Below are positions 44,257-53,291 of a stretch of 64,000 nt of DNA, in pieces (position 1 is the stretch's first letter; every line of letters begins with the position of its first letter). Source of the stretch: Faucicola sp902506215 (GTDB taxonomy: Bacteria > Pseudomonadota > Gammaproteobacteria > Pseudomonadales > Moraxellaceae); assembly GCA_016888885.1 (NCBI GenBank), contig CP069437.1, positions 496,001 through 560,000 of the forward strand, given 5' to 3'. The notes under the pieces were generated by a model, which was not told the origin of the DNA, searched no databases, and saw only the letters and a list, made by a program, of their open reading frames with translations. The position numbers were made by a program, and so were the translations under genes.

Positions 44257-45354
44257 TTAATAGTTTACCCAAATAGGCTCTCGAATGGTAAATGGTTGGT
44301 GGTTGCTATCGGCAAACTCGATCGTCCAGCTAACAGGGGATTGCTGTGGTGCCAATGGCTCAAAGCTTGGTACTGGGATGATTTTTATGCGATTTTTTGC
44401 CGAATACAACAAATAGTTGCCATCGGGTGAAAAGTTGGCAGGTTCAGCCAATCCTTCATTATTAATAGCAATGCTTTGTTTAGTTGCCATATCTGCGAGC
44501 CTGCCTTGGCTATTATCGCTGACATAAGTTATCAAACGCCCTGTGGGACTAATCCGAGCGATGGCATTGGTTTTACCCGGCAAGTTTAAAGGCAGAAATT
44601 GTTGTTTTGCAAAATAGTATTGATAAAGTTGCGGTTGTAAAAATTTGGCTTTATCCGACGTAAATATAAAGGATTTACCATCTGGCAGCCACACAGGGGC
44701 TAAATCAATCGCTGGTTGCTGGGTCAATTGTTGTTTTATATTGCCGCTGCTATCAGTCAAAAAAATCTCTGGATTGCCCATTTGGCTATTTGCTAGTAAC
44801 AATTGGCGTCCATCGGGGGAGATTGCCCCACTAAAATTATGGGTGCGTTTGGCAGAAACCCCCGACACCTCAGAAACCCCAGAAACATCAGAAACCCCAG
44901 AAACATCAGTGACTTGCAAAGTCGCTCTATCAAGGATAACAACTTTAGGATAACTTTTGCCTGCTTGAACCGTAAAAATCAGGCGGTCGCCTAAGCGACT
45001 GGCGGATAAGCTCATTATCGTCCCATTGACCTTATACAAAGTCTTTGGGTCGCTGCCATCGATTTGGGTTTCAATCAGCTGCGCTTGGCGATTTTCCCCA
45101 AATCCGGTTAAATAAATAAAAATTAACTTGCCTGACAGCTGGTTAGCATCCATGTGCGGCAAATTGGTTGGCGCAGTCGCTATGACTTTGGGCAGTGAGG
45201 ACGAACTTTGCAGGATGGTGTTAGATAAGGTTGTTGATGGCGAATGCATGGTCTGACACCCTGTCATCGCCAAGCTAATTGCCATGACAATTGCCATGAC
45301 AATTGCCATAACAGGGGCGCACCATAAACGGGGTAAGGGATAAACATATTTCAT
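44257..45354 (-). CDS. TolB-like beta-propeller lipoprotein in the tol cluster
   Basis: A 365-residue protein resembling the C-terminal propeller of TolB (blocks such as GAISPDGRQLLLANSQMGNPE, LAPVWLPDGKSFIFTSDKA and RISPTGRLITYVSD). It carries a lipoprotein signal ending in LAMTGC instead of TolB's cleavable signal. The N-terminal TolB domain is largely missing. The signal peptide contains a 12-nt repeat encoding MAIV, and the protein contains VSGVSD/VSGVSE repeats from an 18-nt perfect duplication. It starts 16 bases after the tolB stop, where pal commonly sits. A role in the Tol-Pal complex is inference. Confidence 0.75.
   Translation of the reverse strand: MKYVYPLPRLWCAPVMAIVMAIVMAISLAMTGCQTMHSPSTTLSNTILQSSSSLPKVIATAPTNLPHMDANQLSGKLIFIYLTGFGENRQAQLIETQIDGSDPKTLYKVNGTIMSLSASRLGDRLIFTVQAGKSYPKVVILDRATLQVTDVSGVSDVSGVSEVSGVSAKRTHNFSGAISPDGRQLLLANSQMGNPEIFLTDSSGNIKQQLTQQPAIDLAPVWLPDGKSFIFTSDKAKFLQPQLYQYYFAKQQFLPLNLPGKTNAIARISPTGRLITYVSDNSQGRLADMATKQSIAINNEGLAEPANFSPDGNYLLYSAKNRIKIIPVPSFEPLAPQQSPVSWTIEFADSNHQPFTIREPIWVNY
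44871..44906. repeat. Perfect in-frame 18-bp duplication in the TolB-like gene
   Basis: CAGAAACCCCAGAAACAT occurs twice in direct tandem (44871-44888, 44889-44906), with a third partial copy upstream. It encodes the VSGVS[D/E/A] repeats without breaking the frame. Confidence 0.9.
45277..45312. repeat. In-frame 12-bp repeats in the lipoprotein signal peptide
   Basis: AATTGCCATGAC-type units lie in three near-identical copies and encode MAIVMAIVMAI in the hydrophobic core of the signal. Copy-number changes would lengthen or shorten the signal peptide by four residues. Confidence 0.85.
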
Positions 45355-45370
45355 GTTATTTGTGGCTAGG

Positions 45371-46681
45371 CTACGGCAAAACATTGTTGGCGTTTGGATT
45401 GAGCCAAAGTGGTCCATAAATCAAGCCATTGGGTACGCCATTTTGGGATGGGCTAATACTGATGGATTTGCCATTCGATACAATGGTAATGACATTTTTA
45501 TTGGAGTAAATATAGTGTTGTCCATTGGGTGAGACACCTGGGGCTTCACTTAACCCAACGTTATTTACAGCAGTTACCGAGCGCGAACCCAGATCCATCA
45601 CCGCGCCTTGATTGGCACCCGACAAATAGGACATTTTTTTACCATCATTGCTGATGCGCCCCATGCTGCTCAGTCCGCCACCCGTCAAGCGCTGCTCACT
45701 ACCGGTTGCCAAATTGTAGAGATAAATTTGACCTTTATTACCGCCTTTTTTACCACCGGCTCTATCTGAAGTATAGACAAATGACTGCCCATCAGGCGCC
45801 CAACTAGGATAAATAGCCCCTACAGGGTCATTGGTCAAGCGACGAGAACTGCCACCTTGCGCCAAATAAATCTGCGGTATGCCGTTTTCAAAACTGCTAC
45901 TAAATATCACGCGGCCATCTTTACTCACGGACGCACCATAGTTCATGGCTTTAAAATTCGTCAAATTGCTGACTGCCCCGCTGACAATATTGGCAGACAT
46001 GACCTGCGGATAGCCTAGCGTGTCGGGCTGAACTTGGAAAGTAAAGGTTTGATTGTCAGCAGAGGTATTTAGGGTTTTAATGGTACCGTTAAACTCATAA
46101 ATCACTTTTGGGTTAAACCCATCCACATCAGAAATGACCAAACGTGACACACGGTTTTTGGGCTTGCCTGTTTCAACCACATACGCAATACGCCCAGAAA
46201 AATCGCCTTTGATGCCTGTCAATATCTCATAGATACGGTCTGCAATCTTATGCCCTGCCATACGCAAACTTTGCGAGTTATTTTTGCTGGTAACGGTTTG
46301 CAGACCTTGCATCACCTCGCCTGTCGCCACATTAATGACTTCAAAATTGATTTCAACATTGCCACGATTGCTGCGCGTATTGCCGACCACCAGATAAGGG
46401 ACGGCGTTATGCTGCCAGACAGGCAAAGTGACTTCACTACTGCTATGAGGCCGCTCTGGCAAATTACTATCTAAAGTAAATTGCCCCAAATTGGTCAAAT
46501 CATTGGTGACAATCCCTGAGATACTCTCTGCGCCAGCAAATGGTACGATGGCAACTTGCAAGTTTGACCGTGGTGCCTGCTTGACTAGAGTAAAGTCAAC
46601 TTTATCGGCAGCGTTCGCTAGAGGTGGCATCGCAGTGGTAGCCAAGGCAATGATTGCCGCTTTCAAAAGAGTATGGTTCAT
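45371..46681 (-). CDS. tolB: Tol-Pal system periplasmic protein TolB
   Basis: A 436-residue periplasmic protein. A Sec signal ending in ANA (about 1-24) leads to the N-terminal TolB domain (IVPFAGAESISGIVTNDLTNLGQF) and a C-terminal six-bladed propeller with the recurrent blocks SWAPDGQSFVYTSDRAGG and GRISNDGKKMSYLSG. In other species it binds Pal and TolA and supports outer-membrane constriction at division. CAGG precedes ATG 46681. It is downstream of tolA; no pal gene follows. Confidence 0.94.
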   Translation of the reverse strand: MNHTLLKAAIIALATTAMPPLANAADKVDFTLVKQAPRSNLQVAIVPFAGAESISGIVTNDLTNLGQFTLDSNLPERPHSSSEVTLPVWQHNAVPYLVVGNTRSNRGNVEINFEVINVATGEVMQGLQTVTSKNNSQSLRMAGHKIADRIYEILTGIKGDFSGRIAYVVETGKPKNRVSRLVISDVDGFNPKVIYEFNGTIKTLNTSADNQTFTFQVQPDTLGYPQVMSANIVSGAVSNLTNFKAMNYGASVSKDGRVIFSSSFENGIPQIYLAQGGSSRRLTNDPVGAIYPSWAPDGQSFVYTSDRAGGKKGGNKGQIYLYNLATGSEQRLTGGGLSSMGRISNDGKKMSYLSGANQGAVMDLGSRSVTAVNNVGLSEAPGVSPNGQHYIYSNKNVITIVSNGKSISISPSQNGVPNGLIYGPLWLNPNANNVLP

Positions 46682-46781
46682 AATTAGCCTGCAATATTTA
46701 TAATTATTAAAAAATTGGTTTTAAAATAATAGCATTGTTTTGCTCGCCAAAAAAGATTGCGCAAGGCTAGACGCTACAACA

Positions 46782-46807
46782 CTACTTAGCTTTACTATTT
46801 AGCTTTA
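46782..46807. repeat. 13-bp tandem duplication at the tolA stop codon
   Basis: CTACTTAGCTTTA (46782-46794) is followed directly by CTATTTAGCTTTA (46795-46807), with one mismatch. The second copy begins with the tolA stop codon (CTA on the plus strand) and the first with an identical CTA. Confidence 0.8.
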
Positions 46808-47760
46808 AAGTTGCCTGTCATGGTTCTTGCGCCATTGGGCGGGGGCGGCAGCGGACTTGATTGGTTGATTGCTTGTTGTAGGCTTGCTTCAAAAGCGGCA
46901 TCACTACTGCCGCGAATAGTGATATTACTAATTGTACCATCCGCCGCAATGCTAAATGACGCCGTTAATGAATTGCCATTACTATTGGTTGGCACATTCC
47001 AGTTTGCATCAATCATCGCCATGACTTGGCTGACATAGCCTGCCGAGCTCCCACCCGATGCACCACCACGTCTGCTAGAACCTTGACCACCAAATGATTG
47101 CGATTGCGCTGCACCTGTAGATTGACCATCTTTACCCAAATCCAGTGATTTTATACTATTGTTACTTTGCCGCTCGCTATTGGCATTGAGGTTTTTATTG
47201 TAGGCGGCATTGTTGGCGCGTATTTCGTTTTTTACCTCATCAATATTGCTTTCGGCAATTTTATAATCTTGCAGATTTCGCTGCTGGGTTTCATTGCGCT
47301 GGTTTAATTCATCAATCACGCTCTGTCTTTCAGCGGCTACTTCCCGGTCTAGCTTTTCAGCAAATAATGCCTGCTCTTTTTCCCATTGCGCCTGCTTGGC
47401 GGCCAAATTATCTTTGACCATTTCAATTTGGTTGGTTGAGGTCGAATGAGGCGTGTTCATTGGCACAGTGGATAGGGTTTGGGAATTTAAAGACGGTGTG
47501 GGCGCACCAGCCATCTCGCCAGCCGTGGCTTGGTTTTGCGCCAGCGCATTTTGTTGGTTGGCTTTGATTTGCCCTTCCATTGCCGACAACTGCTCAGGGG
47601 TAATCAAAGAGGTTTCCATGGGCGCGGGCGGGGCGTTATGATAAAAGAAAAACAATAACCCGACCACCAACGCATGGGCAATGGCACTGAGCACAATCGC
47701 CAAAAACGGGTAATCGGGTGTTTTGACGGGTACATAGACTGAGGTCACTTCAGCATACAT
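46795..47760 (-). CDS. tolA: Cell envelope integrity protein TolA
   Basis: A 321-residue inner-membrane protein with one N-terminal TM helix (AIVLSAIAHALVVGLLFFFY) whose SxxxH motif (SAIAH) contacts TolQ/TolR. A long helical Gln/Asn/Glu-rich domain (about 75-205) spans the periplasm. A Gly/Ser-rich hinge and the C-terminal TonB/TolA domain (YVSQVMAMIDANWNVP ... LPPPPNG) follow. The helical domain is shorter than in E. coli. It lies 84 bases after tolR. Confidence 0.92.
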   Translation of the reverse strand: MYAEVTSVYVPVKTPDYPFLAIVLSAIAHALVVGLLFFFYHNAPPAPMETSLITPEQLSAMEGQIKANQQNALAQNQATAGEMAGAPTPSLNSQTLSTVPMNTPHSTSTNQIEMVKDNLAAKQAQWEKEQALFAEKLDREVAAERQSVIDELNQRNETQQRNLQDYKIAESNIDEVKNEIRANNAAYNKNLNANSERQSNNSIKSLDLGKDGQSTGAAQSQSFGGQGSSRRGGASGGSSAGYVSQVMAMIDANWNVPTNSNGNSLTASFSIAADGTISNITIRGSSDAAFEASLQQAINQSSPLPPPPNGARTMTGNFKAK

Positions 47761-47844
47761 CGTCTCAGTATTTCCTTATTCTAGCAAAAATGTTCAACCA
47801 AAAATTAAAAGGTCATCGTATTAGAAAGCTGCTTGATTAAAAGG

Positions 47845-48312
47845 CTAGTTGCTGGCTGGTTTTGGCGGTGCGGTTAACAAGCCAACCTTTTGGATGCCCG
47901 CTTGCTGCAAGTTTGCCATCAATTTGATAATATCACCATATTGGTTATTCTGATCGGCATTAATCATCACATTGACATTGGGTTTACCATCGAACTGGTA
48001 TTGAGGCTGAGATTGTAAATTATTCAAAGTGGCGATTAGTGCCTCTTCGCTCATCGGCTCATCGGTTTTGTCTTGGGTGCTTAAATATAGTTGCCCATCA
48101 GATTTTAGTGACACAATCACCGGTAACTGTGTGCCTTGCTGTAGTGATTTGGTCTGCGCTTTTGGCAAATCAATATCCACTCCCGTCGTTAGCATGGGCG
48201 CGGTCACCATAAATATGACCAGCAGCACCAACATAACGTCAATATAAGGCACCACATTCATACTCGCATTGAGTTTTTGTGGACGGTTACGGCTGTAAGG
48301 GTTTGCTTTCAT
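47845..48312 (-). CDS. tolR: Tol-Pal system protein TolR
   Basis: A 155-residue ExbD/TolR family protein. The single TM helix (about 20-40, NVVPYIDVMLVLLVIFMVTAP) contains the essential proton-path Asp in the IDVML motif. The periplasmic domain has VDIDLPKA and DGQLYLS. With TolQ it converts proton flow into TolA movement. It is 56 bases downstream of tolQ. Confidence 0.95.
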   Translation of the reverse strand: MKANPYSRNRPQKLNASMNVVPYIDVMLVLLVIFMVTAPMLTTGVDIDLPKAQTKSLQQGTQLPVIVSLKSDGQLYLSTQDKTDEPMSEEALIATLNNLQSQPQYQFDGKPNVNVMINADQNNQYGDIIKLMANLQQAGIQKVGLLTAPPKPASN

Positions 48313-48334
48313 AGTGTCAAGTTGTTCAATAAAA

Positions 48335-48371
48335 TTTATCTAACATTTATTTAGCATTTAGCGTTTATCTA
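48335..48371. repeat. Short repeats at the tolQ stop codon
   Basis: TTTATCTA (48335-48342), TTTATTTA (about 48346) and TTTATCTA (48364-48371) surround and include the tolQ stop codon (CTA at 48369). They are irregular copies of an 8-11 bp unit. Confidence 0.5.
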
Positions 48372-49097
48372 GCGAGCGAGCGGTGGCATCATGGCAGGTG
48401 AACTCATCCCCGTCGGTAATTTGGTAGCCGTATCCACAGTTTGTCGCAACAACATGCCTGTCATCTCATCACAGAACAGGCTACGACTTTGATAAACTTT
48501 ATCGTTTTTTGCGGTAAAATGGTTGAAAGCCAGTGCCGCGGGAATCGCAGCAAACAAACCCAGTGCCGTGGCAATCAAGGCTTCGGCAATACCCGGGGCA
48601 ACCGCAGCCAGTGTGGCTTGCGAAGAAGTCGATAAGCCCATAAAAGCCGTCATAATCCCCCAGACCGTACCAAGCAGACCGATATATGGCGATACCGAGG
48701 CAATACTGGCTAGTAACGGCAATCCTTGCTCAAGCTCAAGTTGTTGACGCCCCAAGCCAACGCGAAGTTTGCGCTCCACGCCTTCAATGACGTCGCTACG
48801 GGCTTGGGTGTTTTTGAGCAGTTTTAAAAACTCACTAAAGCCAATAAAAAAGATTTGCTCAAGTCCACTTCTATCAGGATTGCCTTGGACGCCTTTGTAT
48901 AGGGTTGGCAATTCAACCCCTGACCAAAAGGTTTTCTCAAAATAATTATCGGCGCGCGTGGCAATTGCCAAACGACTGCTTAAACGAAAAATAGTGACCC
49001 AACACAACAAAGAAGCAAATAATAAAATGCCCATGATAATTTTGACAAAAATACTGGCATGCGTCACCAAACTGACGAGATCAATCGAGCCTTCCAT
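48369..49097 (-). CDS. tolQ: Tol-Pal system proton channel subunit TolQ
   Basis: A 242-residue MotA/TolQ/ExbB family protein with three TM helices: HASIFVKIIMGILLFASLLCW, VSPYIGLLGTVWGIMTAF with the conserved Pro/Gly and Thr residues, and APGIAEALIATALGLFAAIPA. It forms the proton channel with TolR. GGGGAAG supports ATG 49097 rather than TTG 49115. It heads the tolQRAB cluster; ybgC, often upstream, is absent. Confidence 0.95.
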   Translation of the reverse strand: MEGSIDLVSLVTHASIFVKIIMGILLFASLLCWVTIFRLSSRLAIATRADNYFEKTFWSGVELPTLYKGVQGNPDRSGLEQIFFIGFSEFLKLLKNTQARSDVIEGVERKLRVGLGRQQLELEQGLPLLASIASVSPYIGLLGTVWGIMTAFMGLSTSSQATLAAVAPGIAEALIATALGLFAAIPAALAFNHFTAKNDKVYQSRSLFCDEMTGMLLRQTVDTATKLPTGMSSPAMMPPLAR

Positions 49098-49238
49098 AAA
49101 GTTATGCTTCCCCAACCATCCAAATCATTAAATACAAATCACTTAATATAAACCACTAAATATTTTGATGCCAGCCTGTCAACAGCCTGCTAGCAATACC
49201 CGATTAAAACCAAAAACCAAAAACCAAAAACTAGTGCA

Positions 49239-49244
49239 ATTATA
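49239..49244 (-). promoter_or_regulatory. Candidate -10 element of the tol operon
   Basis: TATAAT on the minus strand, about 142 bases before tolQ, without a recognisable -35. A short AACCAAA tandem (49207-49230) lies between it and the gene. Confidence 0.35.
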
Positions 49245-49385
49245 AGGCCGAGCACTAGAATTTACATAAGCATATTGTAACCAATAACATTGGCTAATCG
49301 TATAAAAATTTTGGGGCGTTGCTAGTATTGATGATGGCATGGCTGCTATGACTAAAAGCTAAGGCTAAAAAGATACTGATAAAAG

Positions 49386-50138
49386 TCATGGCTCGGCAAT
49401 AAACTGCTGTGTTTGGGCATAAGATTGCGCTTCTGATTTGATTAGCGCCAACCATTCATTGGCAATGACAGGATGCGACTGAAAATATGCCATCATCCAA
49501 TGGGCTAACGGCGTAGGTACGGGTACAAATTGGGTGGAAGGCAAAATGGATTGGATGCCATTGGTTTCATCACTGTCATACACAAGCTCAACCTGCGGAT
49601 TTTTTTGAATAATTTCTACCCCGATAATCTGCCAATTGGTAAAAGCGTTATCAATCGCATAGGACAAAGCTTCTGTTTGAGATAATTTTGATGAGAGGTA
49701 GATAGGCTCAAATGTTTTGCTAGTATTCACCCAATGCAAACGCAATGCAATATCAGGGTGTTGGTAAAACACCACCAATTTGCCAGCAAACTTTATTTGC
49801 CAAGGATTGACAACTTGGCTTAGATGAATGCCAAGCATTTGCGCAAATTGCTCTCGCGTCAGCAATCGATCAAAGCTTGCTAGCAATTGACCATTTAACG
49901 GATGTTGCAGTTTGAGCAGGTCGGATAAATACTCATAATGGTAAATAAATTTCATAGGCAAGTGCTGTGAAATAACGCCATCCGTCACTTGACACCGATG
50001 CACTTTCCACTGCGGCATGGTATCGGTGATAAGTTCAAGCAAGTCTATGATGGTATTGTTTTTAGTTTTGGTTACGGTTTGATTATCGAGCGTTAAATCG
50101 ATAGTTGGCGTATTAGCATCCGTTTGAGTGACTAGCAA
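49386..50138 (-). CDS. Hypothetical protein
   Basis: A 250-residue soluble protein I do not recognise. There is no signal peptide, TM helix or obvious catalytic motif. It has an aromatic-rich middle (HYEYLSDLLKLQHPLNGQL, NPWQIKFAGKLVVFYQHPD) and a Pro-rich turn near the C-terminus (VPVPTPLAHWMMAYF). The start appears to be TTG 50138: AAAGGAAA lies 4-5 bases upstream and no ATG is in place. It is a single gene upstream of the tol cluster on the same strand, separated by 288 bases. Confidence 0.65.
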   Translation of the reverse strand: MLVTQTDANTPTIDLTLDNQTVTKTKNNTIIDLLELITDTMPQWKVHRCQVTDGVISQHLPMKFIYHYEYLSDLLKLQHPLNGQLLASFDRLLTREQFAQMLGIHLSQVVNPWQIKFAGKLVVFYQHPDIALRLHWVNTSKTFEPIYLSSKLSQTEALSYAIDNAFTNWQIIGVEIIQKNPQVELVYDSDETNGIQSILPSTQFVPVPTPLAHWMMAYFQSHPVIANEWLALIKSEAQSYAQTQQFIAEP

Positions 50139-50275
50139 GCGATTTCCTTTTAACTGGTTGGTTTATCACAATTGCTTCATTATAAAACTTTTTTCATGCA
50201 TTTGAGCCAAAAAAAATCATCACATGGTAAAATGCAATGATTCATCTAAAAAACAGTTGTAGCTAATAGTTTTAG

Positions 50276-50689
50276 TTAATAATAGGCAGCGTTTAGCAAT
50301 AAACCCACCGCTAAAAAGAACCAAATCATAAAGACGACACTGAGCCATTTACGATGATATCGCCAAGATTCATCATCAATTTTGTTATCGGTTGTCAAAT
50401 CATCCGCCAAATCATCTATGGCTGATTTTCTTGGTAACTTTGCAGACTTGTTAAAAATATCTTTAAACCGTAAGTCTCTGGTTAATTGATTGCCCTCATC
50501 TTTTATGGTAAAAAAATTAGATGCGTAATTTGCCAAATAAGTTTGAGGATTAGTCGAACTCGGTAATACCGATTTGACGGTTGCTTGGCGATAATCATGC
50601 TCAAGCACGTCAGCAAAAACTAACTGAGACGCCAAACTTTGAGATGCTAAGCTACTCCTTATATTGTCATGTGTTTTGTTAATCTTCAT
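50276..50689 (-). CDS. Hypothetical single-pass membrane protein
   Basis: A 137-residue protein of unknown function. A hydrophilic, mixed-charge N-terminal region (1-110) is followed by a C-terminal TM helix (WLSVVFMIWFFLAVGLLLNAAYY), a tail-anchored topology with the bulk in the cytosol. AAGGGG lies 9 bases before ATG 50689. It is 137 bases upstream of the TTG-started hypothetical gene on the same strand. Confidence 0.6.
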   Translation of the reverse strand: MKINKTHDNIRSSLASQSLASQLVFADVLEHDYRQATVKSVLPSSTNPQTYLANYASNFFTIKDEGNQLTRDLRFKDIFNKSAKLPRKSAIDDLADDLTTDNKIDDESWRYHRKWLSVVFMIWFFLAVGLLLNAAYY

Positions 50690-50773
50690 GTTAAATACCC
50701 CTTCTTGATAGGTAACATTATAGGGATATCGCGGCGTTATTTAATCATAGGTTTGATTGTGGTTTTGTTATAC

Positions 50774-50956
50774 TTAGCTAACTTGTATTAGCAAATGTGC
50801 AGATTTGAAACCGTTTGTAAACCGCGGATAGTGAAACTCACTGACAGTTAATTTATACTTTTGGTCAGGATTAAACCATTCATTTAGCTCTTGCTTAAAC
50901 AAATTATCTTCTATCGATAAATATTTGTTGTTCAGAGGCTTTGATAAAGTCTTCAT
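50774..50956 (-). CDS. Possible small gene overlapping the DUF805 gene end
   Basis: A 60-codon frame starts at ATG 50956 behind AAGGGG and overlaps the last 53 bases of the DUF805 gene. The product (MKTLSKPLNNKYLS...) is hydrophilic with no recognisable family. The good ribosome site and overlap suggest a coupled small gene, but the frame is short enough to be chance. Confidence 0.3.
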   Translation of the reverse strand: MKTLSKPLNNKYLSIEDNLFKQELNEWFNPDQKYKLTVSEFHYPRFTNGFKSAHLLIQVS

Positions 50957-52019
50957 AAGAAACCACCCCTTGACTATTAGGGGCATTCGTTGTGGGATTG
51001 CTGTCCGTCTGCGCGCGCTCATTTGAACCTTGATTTGGGTTATTGGGATTTGAGCTATTAGGATTTTGATTACTGGGATTAGCGGCGTCAGTTGACGCCT
51101 CAGGTGTCTGATTAGTCACACTTGGGGGATTGGCAAGCGTGTCTGACACTTGATTGGCAGTTATAGCGGGATTGCCATTCACTGGCGCGCTGGGTTGTGG
51201 GGTGGAAGCCACGCCGTTTCCTAATTGCTCACCGGTAATTACCACCGCTTCTGTTCTTAAATTCTCTGGTTGAGCGGTAGAGGCGGCAACAGCGGAGGCA
51301 GTTGCAGGCAATATCTGCGCCGATTGGATAGGGTTTGTTGCCGTCACAATGACATTGTTTTGAGCGTCTTTATTATTTTTCATCGCTTGGTAACTGTGAT
51401 AACTCTGATAACTTGGCACGACAATTTGGGTTAACAAACCGATGAATGAGATGACTAAAAGCGGAATCAAAACCATCAGTACCGTTTTTAGCTGGGTTGC
51501 AGGTCTAGCAGGTAAGCCATAATAATTAGCGCCTGCAGTCCCTTCGACTGCTAGCAAATAAAGGTAAACTAAGATATTTACCCCAGGCACTAGCATCAAC
51601 AGCGCAAGCCACCCTGTTTTGTTAAGATCATTGAAGCGCCGTTTGCTAACGGCAAGCTGTAGATAAAACAAAACCGCCATACCCACACTACTTGCGCCAA
51701 GCAAACTCATCGGCAACTGCTCACTACTGGCATTCACCATGCCTTGAAAGCCACCAATCATCACAAATAGCAAAGCGACCAGCATTAATGCTATCAACGC
51801 ATTAAAGGTGGAATACGCTAAAAACTGAACACGACTAACCCGACCGTGCCAATCAAAAAACCGACGATTATTAAAGCCTTCATGCAGCTTGGTTAACGTG
51901 ACAAAAGAGGTACCAACTTCAGTTTCAATTATTTCATCAACTTGATGCATATTATCGAAACTGGGTTCAATCGGGGGTAAAGACTGGGCTTTTTTTGGCT
52001 TGGGTAGACGGATGGCCAT
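50904..52019 (-). CDS. DUF805 family membrane protein with disordered C-terminal tail
   Basis: A protein of about 371 residues. The DUF805 region (about 50-160) has the signature FFDWHGRVSRVQFLAYSTFN, KRRFNDLNKTGWLALLMLVP and three to four TM helices. A further TM helix (KTVLMVLIPLLVISFIGLLT) precedes a tail of about 170 residues rich in Asn, Pro, Ser, Thr and Gln that is probably disordered. The function of DUF805 is unknown. ATG 52019 is used rather than TTG 52028. Confidence 0.78.
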   Translation of the reverse strand: MAIRLPKPKKAQSLPPIEPSFDNMHQVDEIIETEVGTSFVTLTKLHEGFNNRRFFDWHGRVSRVQFLAYSTFNALIALMLVALLFVMIGGFQGMVNASSEQLPMSLLGASSVGMAVLFYLQLAVSKRRFNDLNKTGWLALLMLVPGVNILVYLYLLAVEGTAGANYYGLPARPATQLKTVLMVLIPLLVISFIGLLTQIVVPSYQSYHSYQAMKNNKDAQNNVIVTATNPIQSAQILPATASAVAASTAQPENLRTEAVVITGEQLGNGVASTPQPSAPVNGNPAITANQVSDTLANPPSVTNQTPEASTDAANPSNQNPNSSNPNNPNQGSNERAQTDSNPTTNAPNSQGVVSYEDFIKASEQQIFIDRR

Positions 52020-52291
52020 AATGAGCAACTTAATCTAGAGGTTTAAACTTTTTTTTAGCGTAAGGTTTTTAGCGTGATATTTTTAACGTAGTATTGCCCA
52101 AATTTTATAATATATTGGTTAGAATATCTTGAAATGGCGACATAAATTTGACATTTTTTGTAACATTGATTTAGTGACATTGATTTAATGGTTTGGCTTG
52201 ATCGCAAATTTGTTGCATAAATAATTTATTGAATGAGTAAACAGTTTTTAACCCCGATAACACAACGCTGTAATGATCATTGAGTATTGAT

Positions 52292-53245
52292 ATGGATATT
52301 TCCCAACTCACCTATTTTGTGGTAGTGGCAAAAGCAGGCAGTTTTAGCCAAGCTGCCAAAACCTTGGCTATATCACAGCCATCGTTAAGCCGCCATGTCC
52401 AGCAACTTGAAAGCGAGCTGGGTGTCGAGCTGCTGGATCGCTATCACCGCCCAATGACCTTAACCGCAGCAGGGCATTTTTTTTTGGCACAGATTGAGCC
52501 AATATTATTACAACTTGAGCAAGCCAGTGAGTTGACTCAGCGCTTTGCCCAGCCGCATCAAAATAATCATTTGACGATTGGATTTGTCGCCTCAGTGCTG
52601 TACGGTTTGTTGCCTGAGATTATTTCTACAGTCAAACAGCGACATCCCAATTTGGATATCAAGCTGGTCGAAATCAATTCGGAGCAGCAAATGTCAGCGC
52701 TAAAGTCGGGAGACATCGATGTAGGGTTTGGAAGATTTCGGCACAATGACAACTTTGTACAACAGATATTTTTACGTCATGAACGCTTCGTGGTGGCGCT
52801 GCCAATGGCGCACCCCTTGGCATTACGCCCGGATGATATCGGCATCGCATTCAAAGAGCTGCTAGAAGATACGCTTATTTTGTATCATCGCACGCCCTTG
52901 CCAATCCTGCAAAATCCGCTATTGAATGGCGAAACCGACCAACTCATGTATTTGTTTGCTCGCCATCAGTTGTCACCTCATTTGACCACCAAAGTGCGCG
53001 ATATCCAAATCGCTTTGGGCTTGGTGGCGGCAGGTGAAGGTATTACCTTAGTGCCTGATAGTTTAAAAACCGTCCGTACCGAGCAAATTCATTATCATCG
53101 TCTACGTCACGAAGATGCGACAACCCCGATTTTTATGAATGTACTGGCACACCAATCCAATCCGTATATTGATGATTTACTGCAGGCGACTTACCAAGTG
53201 TATGAAGCTAAAGGCATTACCTACTCTAATCAATCGTTGAATTAA
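52292..53245 (+). CDS. LysR-type transcriptional regulator, BenM/CatM-like
   Basis: A regulator of about 317 residues. The N-terminal winged HTH (MDISQLTYFVVVAKAGSFSQAAKTLAISQPSLSRHVQQLE) and effector domain (LTIGFVASVLYGLLPEII, LKSGDIDVGFGR, LVAAGEGITLVPDS) resemble the CbnR/BenM/CatM group that responds to muconate or benzoate. No catechol or benzoate genes are adjacent, so target and effector are unknown. ATG 52292 is chosen over TTG 52280. The neighbouring gene is convergent (lipB) and the upstream gene divergent (DUF805), so it may regulate a distant locus or the divergent gene. Confidence 0.82.
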   Translation: MDISQLTYFVVVAKAGSFSQAAKTLAISQPSLSRHVQQLESELGVELLDRYHRPMTLTAAGHFFLAQIEPILLQLEQASELTQRFAQPHQNNHLTIGFVASVLYGLLPEIISTVKQRHPNLDIKLVEINSEQQMSALKSGDIDVGFGRFRHNDNFVQQIFLRHERFVVALPMAHPLALRPDDIGIAFKELLEDTLILYHRTPLPILQNPLLNGETDQLMYLFARHQLSPHLTTKVRDIQIALGLVAAGEGITLVPDSLKTVRTEQIHYHRLRHEDATTPIFMNVLAHQSNPYIDDLLQATYQVYEAKGITYSNQSLN

Positions 53246-53277
53246 AGACATTTATATTAAAGGCGCTTATATTTAAG
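53241..53277. repeat. 15-bp tandem duplication at the LysR-gene stop codon
   Basis: ATTAAAGACATTTAT (53241-53255) and ATTAAAGGCGCTTAT (53256-53270) lie in tandem, with a third partial copy (ATTTAAG). The first copy includes the stop codon TAA at 53243-53245. Confidence 0.8.
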
Positions 53278-53291
53278 CCGCTAGTAAAATT

